The notes: generated by a model from the sequence alone, not told the origin. A stretch of 64,000 nt of DNA from Epiperipatus broadwayi (GCA_028023455.1 JAQFVV010006238.1:1681478-1745477), one strand, 5' to 3'; positions 12,766-24,638 are shown, counted from the stretch's first letter. A program made the numbers and translations.

Positions 12766-12922
12766 ACAGACTTTCAAGCACCCTTCAACTATCCACACCA
12801 TTTCATACCACTGATACATGTGTATATTGATGATTATTTATCTTTTCTACATGTATGTAGTAGTCATGTGAATCAGTGGTATGAGATAGTGTGGATAGTT
12901 GAAGGGTGTTTGAAAGTCTGTG
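12766..12922. repeat. Foldback repeat, related to 3251-3822
   Basis: The arm ACAGACTTTCAAGCACCCTT followed by CAACTATCCACACCATTTCA and ACCACTGATACATG is mirrored by CATGTGAATCAGTGGTATGA followed by GATAGTGTGGATAGTTGAAG and GTGTTTGAAAGTCTGT. The loop is about 45 bases. Arm similarity to the 3251-3822 element shows one family. It directly abuts the Tigger remnant, and its left outer end seems lost, since the right side continues with TTCAAATCGCC. Confidence 0.75.
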
Positions 12923-14460
12923 TTCAAATCGCCTGTATTAGTATATCTATTAAATCAGAATTGCAATCAGGGACAGAGAAAAAAAAATCTTAATGAAACA
13001 GAGCTTTTGTAAGCACTTCTTCCTCCTAATGGAAACTAATTAAATGCATTTGTTTTCTTGTTTTGTAAAGTAATTATTTTCATGAAATTATTTGTTGAAC
13101 AATTATATTCTTTTTCAGTGAATGTCATAGCATAAACATCCTTTAGTCAAATATTAGATAATTTCTATTATTAAATTTGTAATCTTATTTATCAGTTCAA
13201 TGTTTCAAAGATAGTAATTGATTCCCACTTATTACTTCCGAACAAAATGAATGATAGAAGGCTTACATCTTAATTACAAAAGACAATTTACCATATTGTA
13301 GTAATATTTTTTTTTTAAATATCTGTCTCAAATTTGTTTGCTTAATATATTTAAAATTAATTCATACAATTTAGTACAGGTAAATTATTTTATAAATAAT
13401 CTTGTTATTCAAAAACTATTATTCTGACAAAATTTCAAAGGGGTCGATCTTTGGGCTTTTATAATAAATAAATTAATTAATTTGTAGGCACATTTTTATA
13501 AATGAAAAGAAAAAAAAGTATTTAGTAAATATTTATAAATTAAGTCTTTATGAAATGTGACATAAGTCCTGAAAAAGCCATGAAACCATGAATTTCTGGT
13601 TAATTGGTATTTCATCTACAATTAGGTATTATCTGATTCTCTTTAAATTTGGATATTAATTTTGGCTTTTTAATGTAGTCATAATTGTCAGATTATTTAT
13701 AATCCTTTCATGAATCTGTGTATCAAATTCTTCAGTAAGCTGGATTTGAATCCTGATCTTAAATTAGAAACTCATGTGATAACTACAGATTTTCGAAAAC
13801 AAAGAAGAAAAAGCAAAATTTTTAAATGGATCATGATATATTTGTTTCTCAGTAAGTAATATTATTAATAAACTTCTTCACTTTATGTATTTATATATTG
13901 GACAATTTCCATCATCTAATACGAGTATTGAATGTCTTTAGAAAAATTTAACTCTATTTAAATATTCCAAATACATTCAACTGTTTGCATTTGTTTGATT
14001 TATCAGTGTGGTTTTCAACATTTAATAGAAATTTTAAAAGTTAATTTTCATTCTAATTATTTGTAGAAACTTGTTTTTTCCTACTGCTTTATCTAGACGG
14101 GAATTTAATATTATCCTTAGTTATTTCTTTTTGTTTTGATTGTTAGGCCTTTAACGTGGGAACAAATTTAATTTGCAATTTGCGAAAACAAAATCAAATA
14201 ACAAACCAATCTTGATTCATTTTCTTACCTGCTGTAGAAATTTAAAATAAGTTTGTCCCAACTGATGGTTGTTACTAATATATAAATAAGAAATCTGTAG
14301 TTTTATATATAATTTCTAAATTTTTATTATGAAGTGTGAAAAAATGAAAACATTTTCTTTTTCGCTTAACAGGACTACTGTTTAAATTTTGACTATCAGA
14401 AAATTATGTATTTATCAAATCACTAAACATCACATGGACACTATTCTTTATTCTTTTATA
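12923..14460. other. A+T-rich sequence, nothing recognised
   Basis: No coding or structural signal is seen. Confidence 0.5.
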
Positions 14461-14548
14461 GGGATTTTATGCACTAATCTTTCTGCATCCATTGATTACT
14501 TTGGCTTGCACTGAGTGGCGCTATTGTATGGAGAGTTTTGCCCCTCTC
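14461..14548 (+). repeat. Fragment of family A repeat
   Basis: GATTTTATGCACTAATCTTT, then CATCCATTGATTAC, TTGCACTGAGTGG and GGAGAGTTTTGCC match the segments downstream of the hammerhead at 32275-32365 and 50100-50190. Only this downstream part is present, without the ribozyme core. Confidence 0.7.
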
Positions 14549-14917
14549 TATATATCAAATGAATCGTTTTATTCTTTCTTGAATTTGGAGAGCAATTTTA
14601 ATGAAATCAGAAGTCCAATAGATTTTTTTCTTCTGAAGCACAAATTATGAATTTATTCACCACTATTCGTATTCATACCAATATTTACTGAATTATTTTA
14701 ATTACATTTAAAGGATTCATTCCTGAATGCAAAAGCAGGAAAATATGCATATTTATTGAGTGAAACATTTTTTTCGTTATTCTACTTATAAATGCTTTTA
14801 TAATTTATTTATAGTTTGTTTTTGTATGCAAGTAAATGTTTTAAAACAAGGTTGTTGTTTTTTTTTTATTATTTTTCAAAAACTATGTGTGTGTGCAAAT
14901 TTGTAAAATGGCGTAAT

Positions 14918-15129
14918 GAAAATAGATGACAGTTGAAATCTTAAACTGGATTCTAAGAGCTTGTAAAAGACCTAGAAAGAAACCACATGTGATATGGATG
15001 AATTAGATAAGGAAATGTGCTATGGTGATGCAGAGAAGTGAAGCTAGATATTGGTGAAAATGGTTGAACTTGGAGAGACCTCCATCCTGCAGTGGATTGA
15101 TATTGGTTGAAAATGATGATGATGATGAC
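14918..15129 (+). mobile_element. 5'-truncated RTE fragment (3' tail)
   Basis: This matches the last 200 or so bases of the RTE family in this window (CTTAAACTGGATTC, AAGACC, GAGACCTCCATCCTGCAGTG) and ends in the family's (ATG)n-like tail (GATGATGATGATGA). It corresponds to the C-terminal W-A-G-H-I-downstream coding region and 3' terminus. 5' truncation of this kind is the normal outcome of target-primed reverse transcription. Confidence 0.85.
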
Positions 15130-16402
15130 AATGTTAGCATATTGTCTACCGTGACTGTATCATGGATTTAAATCCAAGCAAGCAAAAATTTTATAGTTAA
15201 CTACTAAATAGCATGTGTGGAAGAAATGGTGATCATGTGATGTGTGGATGTATTGACATATAAATGAATTCTGCCAAATATTAGTTATAACTATTTATAA
15301 TTAGAAAGTAAATGGATAGAAATGCACAACCCACCTCATTATCAAGAAATTGGTGAGCTTAGTGGGTCATGTTTTTTCTTCCATTATTTTTATGAAGAGT
15401 TTCTTTTTGGTCTTGTTGAGGTCAATTTAAAAATTGTTTCCCTTTTACAATTTGTAAGATCTAACCAGATTCCATTCATGATAATAAAATATTTAATTAA
15501 GATATTTAAACTCAAGTTCAACTTTTGCTAACTTAAACAAACATAGATATATTATATCCTGCTTTTTGGAATTTATATATATTAACATTTATATAAATGA
15601 CATTATTCGGATTATTTGAATTCACAAGAAAAGAAAATTTTAATAATGTAAATAAAGAAAATGAAATCATAATTTAAAATTCTGATTAAAAGATTTTAAA
15701 AAGTTCCAAATGGACATGTATCATCATATTTGTTGATACAAACTGGCCCTTAAGATCTAAATGTTTGCTCTGATATTATATTGGCGAAGTATTTCACATC
15801 TGTATAGGATCTATGTTTAACAAATCTATATTATGACTCATATCCATAGCATGGAGCGAGAATGCTAATGATGATCAATGCTGCTTATCAGCATTAATTT
15901 TATGTCTCCTTTGTACTGATTCATCTATTGTTCATTCCCATATACAGACTTTCACATGAAATTTCACAAATTCCATAGGTCTCAAAAGGGAATGAGTCTG
16001 CAAGCGTGGATAGAATGCTACCAGTTTTTTGATTAATATTTTTTTTTTGCTGCTAAAATATGTTATTATATAAATTTACACAAAACTATTAAATGACTGC
16101 AAAAATTAACTTTTTTTTTTCTGTGTAATATATAAAATGTTAAGTTTACTTTTATGTGACTAAAAGCAAGGTAAAGAAATTGAATAGGATATTGTGTTCA
16201 AACATTGGCATGATGAGCAGTTTGTCTTATTTATTAATTTCTTAACATCCCAGTATTTAAAAATATATCATAAACTTTACATTTGTAATGTGTCTTAAAA
16301 TATAGTCTTATGTTCAAAATGTTTACATTCTTAGTTTAGGGTAGTAAGATATTCTTACATTCATAAGAATATCTCGTTTTAATTTTAATATATATATATA
16401 TG
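15130..16402. other. A+T-rich sequence, nothing recognised
   Basis: No gene is supported. The frame at 15322-15531 has no family motif. A short (TA)n tract at about 16388-16400 is the insertion context of the following RTE element. Confidence 0.5.
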
Positions 16403-16727
16403 GCTGCAGAAGGGAGTTTGCTATTAACTGAAAGGAGACCCTTTGATTCCTCTTGGAGGCCTTAAAGGAACTGAGCAGGGCAAATTCCTAATGTCCACTC
16501 CATACGTTCTTGTCGTTGCAGCTGTTATTACTATGTGTTTATTCATATGGTATACGAACATGGATGGGCTGCTCACCAACACGCATTAGCCAGCATGGTG
16601 AATTTATTGGCTTTTTACCTCTGAGTTTAAGATCAAGAAACACTATGGTCTGTCTTCTCAATGCCTCATAGAGCAGAATAAATGTTTGTGTAAATGGTAA
16701 ATATTTTTACAATACATATATACAATT

Positions 16728-17810
16728 ATGACAGACAAAAATAAAGCATGGCCCTTATTCCCAGGAGGCTGTAAAGTCACCAACCAAGGCAGCGGTTGGT
16801 GGCCGAAGGCGGAGGGTGCTAAGAATCTCCTGATTGCGGACCCAGGCTGCCATTTGATGACAACTTTTTATTTAGGTACTTACAACTGCAGATCACTTTC
16901 AAGTGAAGGAAGATTGCAAGAATTAGAAGAAGAACTCTCTTATATTAAATGGGATATTATTGGACTTTGTGAAGTTAGAAGAAAAGATGAAGAGACAATT
17001 GATTTAAAAAGTGGACATACATTCTATTATAAAGGCACAAATATTAGAAATACAAGTGGAGTAGAATTCATTATAAATAAAAAGTGGAAGAACAATATTG
17101 TGGAGATTGATGGTGTATCAGACAGAGTGGCAAGATTAGTTATACAACTTAATAGCAGATACCAAATGCAGATAATTCAGGTTTATGCCCCAACAAGTTC
17201 TCATAGTGATGAAGTAGTAGAAGATTTTTATATGGATGTACAAAAGTCTTTTGATCAGAGTAAACAATATTTTAAAATTGTTATGGGAGACTTTAATGCT
17301 AGAATTGGTAAACAAATGAAAGATGAAAGTGCTGTAGGTAATTTTGGTTATGGTAATAGGAATGAGAGAGAACATAGACTTGTGGAGTTTGCAGAAAAAG
17401 AAAAACTTTATATTATGAATTCTTTTTTTGAGAAAAATGCTAAAAGAAAATGGACATGGAAGCATCCAAATGAAGGTATAGCGGAATTGGATTATATTTT
17501 GACTAACAGAAAATACATATTTCAAGATTGTAATGTTCTTAATAGATTTAACACAGCAAGTGATCATCGATTAGTAAGATGCAAGATACGTGTTAATGTA
17601 AAACTAGAAAGACAAAAATTGTTAAGAAAAACAATATTTACAGTTGATATTCCTAATCTTCAGAAACATTCTAATGAATTTAAATTAGAACTTACAAATC
17701 AGTTTCAAGTATTAGTAGATTTTAAACATGATTCAGATTTGAATGAAATTAATATGAAAATAACTGATACACTTTTAAAAACTGCAAGAAAGATAGCTGG
17801 TAGTTTTTGA
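16728..17810 (+). pseudogene. RTE copy 1: endonuclease domain
   Basis: A 360-codon frame carrying an exonuclease-endonuclease-phosphatase fold nuclease, which nicks target DNA to prime reverse transcription. Visible motifs are TYNCRSL (N53), IGLCEVR (E82), QVYAPTS (153-157), MGDFNARIG (D188, N190), TWKHPN..AELDYI and ASDHRLV (D279, H280). All expected catalytic residues are present, so the domain itself looks intact. The frame ends early at 17810 because a short stretch (about 10 bases, by comparison with copy 2) is missing around 17805. The polymerase continues in another frame. The ATG at 16728 is plausible, as upstream sequence has no longer frame. Confidence 0.85.
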
Positions 17811-18037
17811 CCAATAAAATTTCTACTGAGACTAGACAATTTATGAAGAAAAGAAGAAATATGAAGATATACAAAAATGATGTATTAAAAAGAATTGAAT
17901 ATCTCGAATTTTGTAAAATGGTGCGGAAAAGAGTTGAAAATGATATAAGAAAGTATAACTGTGAACTAGCAAGAAAAGCTGTAGAAGAAAATAAAAGTCT
18001 TAAGAATGTAAAACAACATTTTGGTTATCAGCAATAA
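17807..18037 (+). pseudogene. RTE copy 1: linker between EN and RT
   Basis: A 76-codon basic, helical segment (TRQFMKKRRNMKIYKNDVLK) joining nuclease and polymerase in copy 2's equivalent region. It overlaps the end of the endonuclease frame by 4 bases, and stops at 18037, a second break. No enzymatic motif. Confidence 0.75.
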
Positions 18038-18078
18038 GAAAAAAAGATGGAATTATTACTAAAAAGAGAGATGACATC

Positions 18079-18466
18079 ATGAAATTGGTAGAAAATTTTT
18101 ATCAAGAATTATATAGTAATAAAGAACAAGTACCTCCTATATCTATTACATCTTCCGAATTGCCCAGAATTTTAAATGAAGAAGTGAGAAATGCAATTAA
18201 ATGTATGAAGAAAGGAAAGGCTCCAGGTAATGATGGAATTATAATTGATATATTAAAAGAAGCAGGTGAAGAAACAGAAATTTTTTTTAGCAAAGTTATA
18301 TACTAAATGTTTAAATGATAAAGATGTACCGGATGATTGGAAGAATGCAGTAATAATATTAATATTTAAAAAAGGTGATAAAGAAGATATTAGAAATTAC
18401 AGACCCATCAGCCTTTTATCAGTTTTATATAAAATTTTTACCAAGATAATTACAACTCGTCTATAG
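18079..18466 (+). pseudogene. RTE copy 1: N-terminal RT motifs
   Basis: The first part of the polymerase lies in two overlapping frames (18079-18306 and 18266-18466). It shows MKKGKAPGNDGI (RT motif 0/1), [17 protein letters not shown], and [15 protein letters not shown] (motif 2). A frameshift in the T-rich stretch near 18290 and an in-frame TAG at 18464-18466 break it. Confidence 0.8.
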
Positions 18467-18472
18467 AGAACA

Positions 18473-19006
18473 TTGGATTTCCACCAACCAAGAGAACAAG
18501 CTGGATTTAAAAGTGGTTTTAGTACAGTAGATCATATTCAGGTATTGAGAGAAGTTATAGAAAGGACAAATGAATATGAGTTGTCATTATGTTTTGGATT
18601 TGTAGATTATGAAAAGGCATTTGATTCTATAAACATTTCTTCAGTGATTAAAGCATTGGATCATCAAAGTATAGATCCAGGATATTGTCATATTTTAAAG
18701 AATATTTATAAAAATGCAACAGCAACAATTAGATTACATAATGATACTGGGAAAGTCAACATTGAGAAAGGTGTAAGACAAGGTGACTCCATATCTCCAA
18801 AACTTTTTACAGCAGTGCTGCAAGAAGTATTTTGTGGATTAAAATGGGAATCTAAAGGAGTGAAAGTAAATGGAGATTATTTAAGTCATTTAGATTTCAC
18901 AGGTGATGTAGTAGTTTTTACAAATAATGCTTCAGAGCTGCAGGAAATGTTGCAGGAGTTAGCAGATGAAAGTAGGAAAGTAGGACTAAAGATAAATGTT
19001 AAATAG
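18473..19006 (+). pseudogene. RTE copy 1: RT palm with mutated active site
   Basis: This continues the polymerase with FGFVDYEKAFDSI (motif A), GVRQGDSISPKLF (motif B) and motif C. Motif C reads DFTGD (18896-18907), where copy 2 has DFADD: one of the two metal-binding aspartates is lost. An in-frame TAG at 19004-19006 ends the frame just before KVMFN (motif D). Catalytically dead. Confidence 0.85.
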
Positions 19007-19015
19007 ACTAAAGTA

Positions 19016-19660
19016 ATGTTTAATCGATTTGCTCAAAATATGAAAATAAAGATTGATTGTGATGAATTAGAAGAAGTTAACAGTTACAAATACCTTGGTC
19101 AGATTATTAATACAGATGGAAACATAATGGAGGAAATTAATCATAGAATTAAACTTGGTTGGAGTGCTTTTGGTAGAAATAACTTGATATTAAAAGGAAA
19201 TATGCCTATGTGTTTGAAAAGGAAGGTTTTTAACAAATGTGTTTTACCAGTTCTTATTTATGGATCTGAGACTTGGACACTCAATAGAAGAGCAATACAG
19301 AGACTTCAGACCACTCAAAGAAGTATGGAGAAATGTATGTTGGGAGTAACAAGAAGAGATCGAAAACACAATGTATGGGTAAGAGAACAAACAAGTGTTA
19401 CTGACCTCATTGAAAAAATTAAAAGATTGAAGTGGAATTGGGCTGGACATATTGCTAGAAGAGATGATAATAGATGGACAATTGAAATTTTAAACTGGAT
19501 TCCAAGAGATTGTAAAAGACCCAGAAAGAGACCACATGTGAGATGGATGGATGAAATGAGAAAGTGTACAGGGGTGATGTGGAGAAGAGAAGCTAAAGAT
19601 CGAAGAAGATGGATTAAACTTGGAGAGACCTTCATCCTGCAGTGGATTGATAATGGTTGA
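19016..19660 (+). pseudogene. RTE copy 1: RT thumb and C-terminal region
   Basis: A 214-codon frame in phase with the preceding one, separated only by the TAG at 19004. It starts at MFNRFAQNMK (motif D), then YKYLGQIINTDG, YGSETWTLNRRAIQRLQ, LKWNWAGHIARRDDNRW and RWMDEMRKCTG, the family-typical C-terminus. It ends two codons after IDN, immediately before the TA tract. Length agrees with copy 2. Confidence 0.85.
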
Positions 19661-19685
19661 TATATATATATATATATATATATAT
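19661..19685. repeat. (TA)n tract at RTE copy 1 3' end
   Basis: A pure TA repeat directly after the element's GGTTGA. It is either pre-existing target sequence or a derived 3' tail. Confidence 0.9.
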
Positions 19686-19861
19686 GGGCTCACCCATGTG
19701 TTACTGACAGTACTATTATACTACTGCTTCAGTTCTATCACATCCACTGTTATCCACGTAAGGAATGTTCTTTTCAAAATCGATTCATATATTTTTTTTT
19801 TATCTGTTATCTGTGAAAAGCTTTGTTTTATCACATATATATTTCTAAAACCAATAGTTTT

Positions 19862-19987
19862 AGCTGTTAAAAGCGTTGTTAGCCGAGAGGTATCGCAGCT
19901 GCCATGCAAGCAAGTAGTTGGTTGCAGACGGGTGTGGGTTCGCGTCCCGGCAGATGCTATGACATATGAAAAAAAAAAAAAAAAAAG
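19862..19987 (+). mobile_element. tRNA-derived SINE with poly-A tail
   Basis: An A-box-like string (TTAGCCGAGAGGTATCG, about 19878-19894) and a B box (GGTTCGCGTCC, about 19928-19938) lie 35 or so bases apart, as in internal RNA polymerase III promoters. A run of about 18 A follows (about 19969-19986). Stems are too disrupted for a working tRNA: the T-arm pairs only GGG/CCC plus one wobble, and no clean acceptor stem forms. This supports a SINE head over a tRNA gene. Short composite SINEs like this depend on a partner LINE for mobility. Confidence 0.7.
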
Positions 19988-21765
19988 CAAAATCATTAAA
20001 TAAATTAATTTTGTATAGGTTTACTAAATAGAAAGTCCTTTCAAAAAGGAACTTGGAAAAATATAATGTTTCAATATATATATTTAAAAAAAAAAAAAGA
20101 AAAAAAAATTTTTTTTAATTCAGATTATATGAATTTCTATTAGGTAATTTCCTTTTTGTTTCATTCTATCTGAAAGGAATACAATACTGGCAACAATTAA
20201 GTGCTTCCAAAAACAATTCTTTTCCGCCTACTCTGGAGCTATCTCTTATAAGCTTAGATCATAAATTGGGTGAAACATTTGAAACATGGCTAAATAAAAG
20301 GTTCATTATATATATTAATTTTTATTAAACTTAGCTGAGTGCACTTTCAGCTTAGAAGACTAGATTCATGGGACTTGTGGTTTGGCTGGGTATGCTGCTA
20401 TATCAGTTGATATTCTAAGGCTCATATCATTTTCTGATATTTATTTACCTTAATCAATGAGGATTAAGGTACTAATAGTCTTACATCTAATAACCACAAT
20501 TCACTATTTTTTAGTAGTCTGAAATTTAAAAAAAAAAACCTATAGGATTTTGAACAAAAATCAATTTGCTTGCTTAGTCATATAAATCTGGTTCTTCTAT
20601 ATATTTTAAAAATCTCAGTTTTCATACTGCAATTTTTTTTATCCTTTGTTTTTTGATAATAGGAAGATTAATATCAATTTCAGTATAACATAAATTTTTC
20701 CTATATCCCCAAGATCAGTTGTTTGCATTTTATTCTAGAGCAACCTTCTGTAAGTTTGAGATATCAATGGACACATGTAAAACTGAGATAAATATAAACT
20801 GACCTAGTTTTAAAACTATGCAAGTAAGTTGGCTCAAGATTAAAATATTCAATTTTTTTTCCATTTCAAACTATTAGATTCAATAATATGAAGACATAAA
20901 AATGGGTCTTATGGTGCTTTTTGTAAATCTTAAGCTACTAGTTTCAGTAATATGAAGGGATAAATGTTGGCAGCTAGATGTATAAGGGCATTTGTTTATC
21001 TCTTGAATCCTAATCCTCACAAGTCAGAAAGTATTCTAGGACATATGATATTATACCATCTGAGAATGAATGATTACTCAGACTTATAGTAGAGGGCTCT
21101 AATAATAGGGTGGCGAGAATTGCATTTTGCAACTAATATTAGCATAACCTCATAATGAAAGGCAGTAAAGTAATTTGAGTGTGTTTAAGAAAATATGTAA
21201 TGCCGTATACTAACTGTATTGGTGTCTTAATTCAGAGTATACATGATTGATTCTGGAAGAGAAGTAGAGATCACTGTAGGAAAGAAGTTTTTAAATGTAT
21301 GCCATGTACTTTCCAAATAATTTGGTTCTGATATTAATATATTAGGATGATTTGTAAAAAAAAAAAAATAATATGCTACATTACATTCCTCTTTCATTTT
21401 GATTTGTTTACAGCATTTTATTTTTTTTTTGTTTAAAGATAATTCTTGAACAATATTTAACACACATATTCTTATATTTAATGCACACTTTTACAGTAAT
21501 GAAATAGTTTACATATTATTTATTAATAAATTAAATTTTTTTTCATCATTTTTTCTTCTAGTTAGATATTGGAATTTTTAAAATGTAGAATTTTAAATAA
21601 TTTACATAACTGTTTATATTAAATGAATTTGAAATTAAATGTGTTAACATTAAGTTATTTCTCAAAATCATTTTATTAATTTGGTAGCTATTTTATTTAT
21701 GCATATTTATTATATATCATGTTTGTTATATGTATGTAATTTTTATCCATCTTAACATTATCATG

Positions 21766-21796
<31 letters not shown>

Positions 21797-22117
21797 GGAT
21801 TTGAATTCAAGAGGAACATTGAAATTTTTCAGATATCTAAAGATTTTCAAATAAAGTTGTAATTTTTTTTCAACTATCCATTGATCATTAAATAGGCCTC
21901 TCACTATTTCAGATATGGGATAACAGTGGAATTAAAATTATGAAAACTCACCAACTGGCAGTTTTTTCGCTTCATAAATGTAACTTCTTTGGAGGAATAC
22001 TGGATAGAACATAATAGTTAAGCAGTGAGATATTTCTTACCAATACCTATGTCTAAACTAAACAGTATAAGTTGTATATAATGGTGTGGAACTGTGTATG
22101 AATTTATGAGAGTATTT
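19988..22117. other. A+T-rich sequence, nothing recognised
   Basis: No gene is supported. A segment at about 20814-20890 (AACTATGCAAGTAAGTTGGC...) is one of three dispersed copies of a short repeat; the others are near 39775 and 48030. Confidence 0.45.
21766..21796. repeat. (TA)n microsatellite
   Basis: A pure TA dinucleotide run. Confidence 0.9.
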
Positions 22118-22536
22118 AAATAATAATAGATTCTATACTACAGCTATATAATCAGTAATAATTTTATACATAAAAAGCTTTTTTCAGCATCGGCTTTGGT
22201 GCCCTTTCAAATGATACTAATCTATTTAACATTAACAAATTATTTCTGATGTAAAACCATCCAGTGTCCAATAATGGAATTAAAATAAACAATAATAATA
22301 TAAATAATTAAAACAAACCAAAACCCTCATATATAAATTTTAATTATTTATATTGTTATTCTTTATTTTAATTTCATTATTGGACACTGGATACTTTTAT
22401 TCAGAAATAATTCGTTAACATTAAATAGATTAGTAACATTTGAAAAGGGCACCAATGCAGATGCTGAAAAAAAAGCTTTATATATATAAAATTATTATTA
22501 ATCATATAGCTGTAGTAAAGAATCTATTATTATTTT
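22118..22536. repeat. Foldback element (about 420 bp)
   Basis: A long imperfect palindrome. AAATAATAATAGATTCT...CTACAGCTATAT on the left mirrors ATATAGCTGTAGTAAAGAAT then CTATTATTATTTT on the right. Inner segments such as GGTGCCCTTTCAAATG / CATTTGAAAAGGGCACC and CCAGTGTCCAATAATGGAA / TTCATTATTGGACACTGG also pair. The loop is about 60 bases of A+T. No coding capacity. This is typical of MITE or foldback elements. The family is not identified. Confidence 0.8.
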
Positions 22537-22689
22537 CTGATTATTATTTTGTGGAAGAGCAGCATAAGGATTTTTATTCTTTTCCAATTTTGATATTAGT
22601 ATCTAACATAGCCTGACTACAAATTAAAGATTTCATTAAAAAAATCTTTACAATGAAACACACAACTTTTCACAATGTGCCATTTACAA

Positions 22690-22800
22690 TGCATTATTTA
22701 ATTTATGAATGCTTTGAGTGACTAGCACTTTTTCATGCATTTCAAATGTCTGAAGAAGATTGCTAGTCACTCGAAACTGTCATAAATTAAATAAAGTATT
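22690..22800 (+). repeat. Inverted repeat with hammerhead-like core
   Basis: Arms at about 22694-22727 (TTATTTAATTTATGAATG, then GAGTGACTAGCA) and 22761-22796 (TGCTAGTCACTC, then CATAAATTAAATAAAG) pair imperfectly. CTGAAGA (22750-22756) and GAAACTGTC (22773-22781) are spaced as in a hammerhead ribozyme, with the GUC-type site present. Stem II is poor (GATT/AGTC only), and stem I is about 3 pairs, so this is at best a decayed copy. Confidence 0.4.
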
Positions 22801-23539
22801 ATAAAAAAGTACATTATGAAAAATATGGGGGTTCTTTTTTATAGAGTTTTAATAGAAGCAAATGCAGTAAGAATAAAATAAATTTTGGACAACTTAGAAG
22901 TATTAAATGAAAAAAAAAAAGAGAGAAAGAAAATATAACAATAATTGGTACTCCCATTTTTCAGAATATTAATTTAAATTCAAGTATAAGGTGAATCAAA
23001 CAATTTTATTTTTGTTAAATATTACATGCTAACATTGCACTTAATAAGAATTAATATTTACAACTTTAAATTGATTCAAAATATTTCTAAATTTAAGATC
23101 TGACTATTAACTCGTAACTCAAAATCTTTCACTATTGTTAATGTTTAATAGAAATAGTGGATTCAATCATTTAAGAATTTATTAGCTTCACGATTCCAAA
23201 TCAAAATGCTTTAGATTTGCCTATATATTTAGAAAAATAGGTTGAAAATAAGAGTGTCCGCTCTTATCTTTATAAAGTCGAATCTTGCGTTTAGATTTGT
23301 AGAGGTCTCTCTTGTAATAAATTAAGCACTCAAGCTCAAGGTAAATGTACTGAGGTTATAGCCTTATTTAAGCAATATGGGTCTATGTAAAGTATTATTA
23401 GGAGTGTAAAAGAAGATATATATATATATTATATTGCTAAAAAGAGGTTGCCTTGACAATAGTTTGAAATTCTTGATTGCTATCTATATTGGTATTGTCT
23501 TAGTGTTGACTGGTTTCTACTGATTATATATATAAAGGT

Positions 23540-24599
23540 AATTTTTATAAGATTAAGGAAGGTTGGATAATAGGTTATATTATTTCTCCTTTAGTATGTT
23601 CAGTTTATATTAGTTTTATGGAAGAGGAAATTATTATTAAAAAGAATTGTTTATATGTAAAATTATTTGTCAGATATGTTGATGATTGTTTATTTGTAGT
23701 TGAGAATGATAAATTGAAGGAATTTGTAAATGAGTTTAATTGTTTTGATCCTTCTATAAAATTTGTGTTAGAAGGAGGGGTGTTAGATTTTGGTAAGTTA
23801 AAATTTTTAGATCTTTTGGTGATTAGAAATGTAGAAACTAATTGTTTATTCTGCACTCATTTAGTTAAAAGTAAAGAATTAAGATCTATAATTAAACCTG
23901 ATAGCTATCAGTCTGTATCTCATAAAGTAGCTGCTTTAAGGAATTATTGTCATAGAAATATTAAATTAAATAATTATAGTGGGGTAGCTTTGTTTCAGAA
24001 ATATCAATTTTATAAAGAATACTTGAGTGTTGGATACTCTGATAAATTTGTTAAAAGTATTTTATTTAATAGTAATATTTGTAAGGATGTAAAGGTTAAA
24101 GAAAAATATGATTTTATTTCTTTGCCATTTAAATTGTCTTCTTATAAAATTGTTTGTAGAAATAGTATATTGTTTGGAAATAAGAAAATTGCTTGGAAAA
24201 GGGGTGTTACATTGAATAATTTATTAAATAATACAAAAGAAGTTTTTGATAGAAAGACTATTCCTGGTGTAGTATATTTTAATCCTTCTTTATTTTGTAA
24301 GAAGGTTTACATAGGTCAGAGAAAGTAGTTTGAGTTTAAATGAAAGAATAAAGGTTCATAAAAGTAGAGTTAAAAATAGATATCTTAGTTCTGCTTTGTA
24401 TGTCCATGAAAAAGATACAGGCCATTCTATTGATTTTGATGAAGCTAAGGTTGTCTTCTTTGAGAGAAATGAAATCAAAAGAAGAATTAAAGAGTCTCTA
24501 TTATTGAAAATTTATTATTCTGAAGCAATTAACTTATTTAAGAGTTCTTTTAATATTAAGGGTGGATGGGAAGTGAATGGATTTGTGGGTAGTTTTTAA
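23540..24599 (+). pseudogene. Penelope-like element: RT C-terminal half plus GIY-YIG
   Basis: From about 23545 the frame reads GWIIGYIISPLVCSVYISFM, matching the PLE RT motif G-x-A-M-G-S-P-L-S-P. The catalytic RYVDD follows (codons 23672-23686), then LKFLDLLVIR (motif D/E region) and SVSHKVAALRNYC. After a connector, GVVY...VYIG marks the GIY-YIG nuclease, with LNERIKVHKS supplying the R...H motif. A frameshift near 24325 separates the nuclease tail, which continues to 24599. The N-terminal RT motifs are missing (5' truncation or decay). In-frame ATG at 23618 is internal and not a true start. The two aspartates of RYVDD are intact, but the frame break and truncation make the copy defective. 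Confidence 0.85.
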
Positions 24600-24638
24600 T
24601 ATTATATATATATTGTGTAGTTTTTGTAGTTCTTTACA

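Larger units (their letters stand above)
16403..19662 (+). mobile_element. RTE-type non-LTR retrotransposon, copy 1
   Basis: A nearly full-length element of about 3.26 kb in plus orientation. It begins at GCTGCAGAAGG, shared with copy 2 (24975-28266, minus strand), and ends in GATAATGGTTGA. It has (TA)n on both sides. It encodes an apurinic-type endonuclease followed by a reverse transcriptase and a C-terminal region, in the order usual for the RTE/BovB clade. A 320-base leader precedes the first ATG. Coding is broken by at least three frameshifts or stops, and the RT active site is mutated (FTGD in place of FADD). This copy is not autonomous. The clade call rests on gene order and on C-terminal motifs (YGSETWTLN, WAGHIARR), not on a search. 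Confidence 0.85.

Noticed and set aside
17136-17567. 143-codon minus-strand frame within RTE copy 1
   Set aside because: It is a shadow of the endonuclease frame on the other strand, with no independent motif.
19872-19955. Functional tRNA gene
   Set aside because: A and B boxes are present, but acceptor and T stems do not pair properly and a poly-A tail follows. A SINE explains it better.
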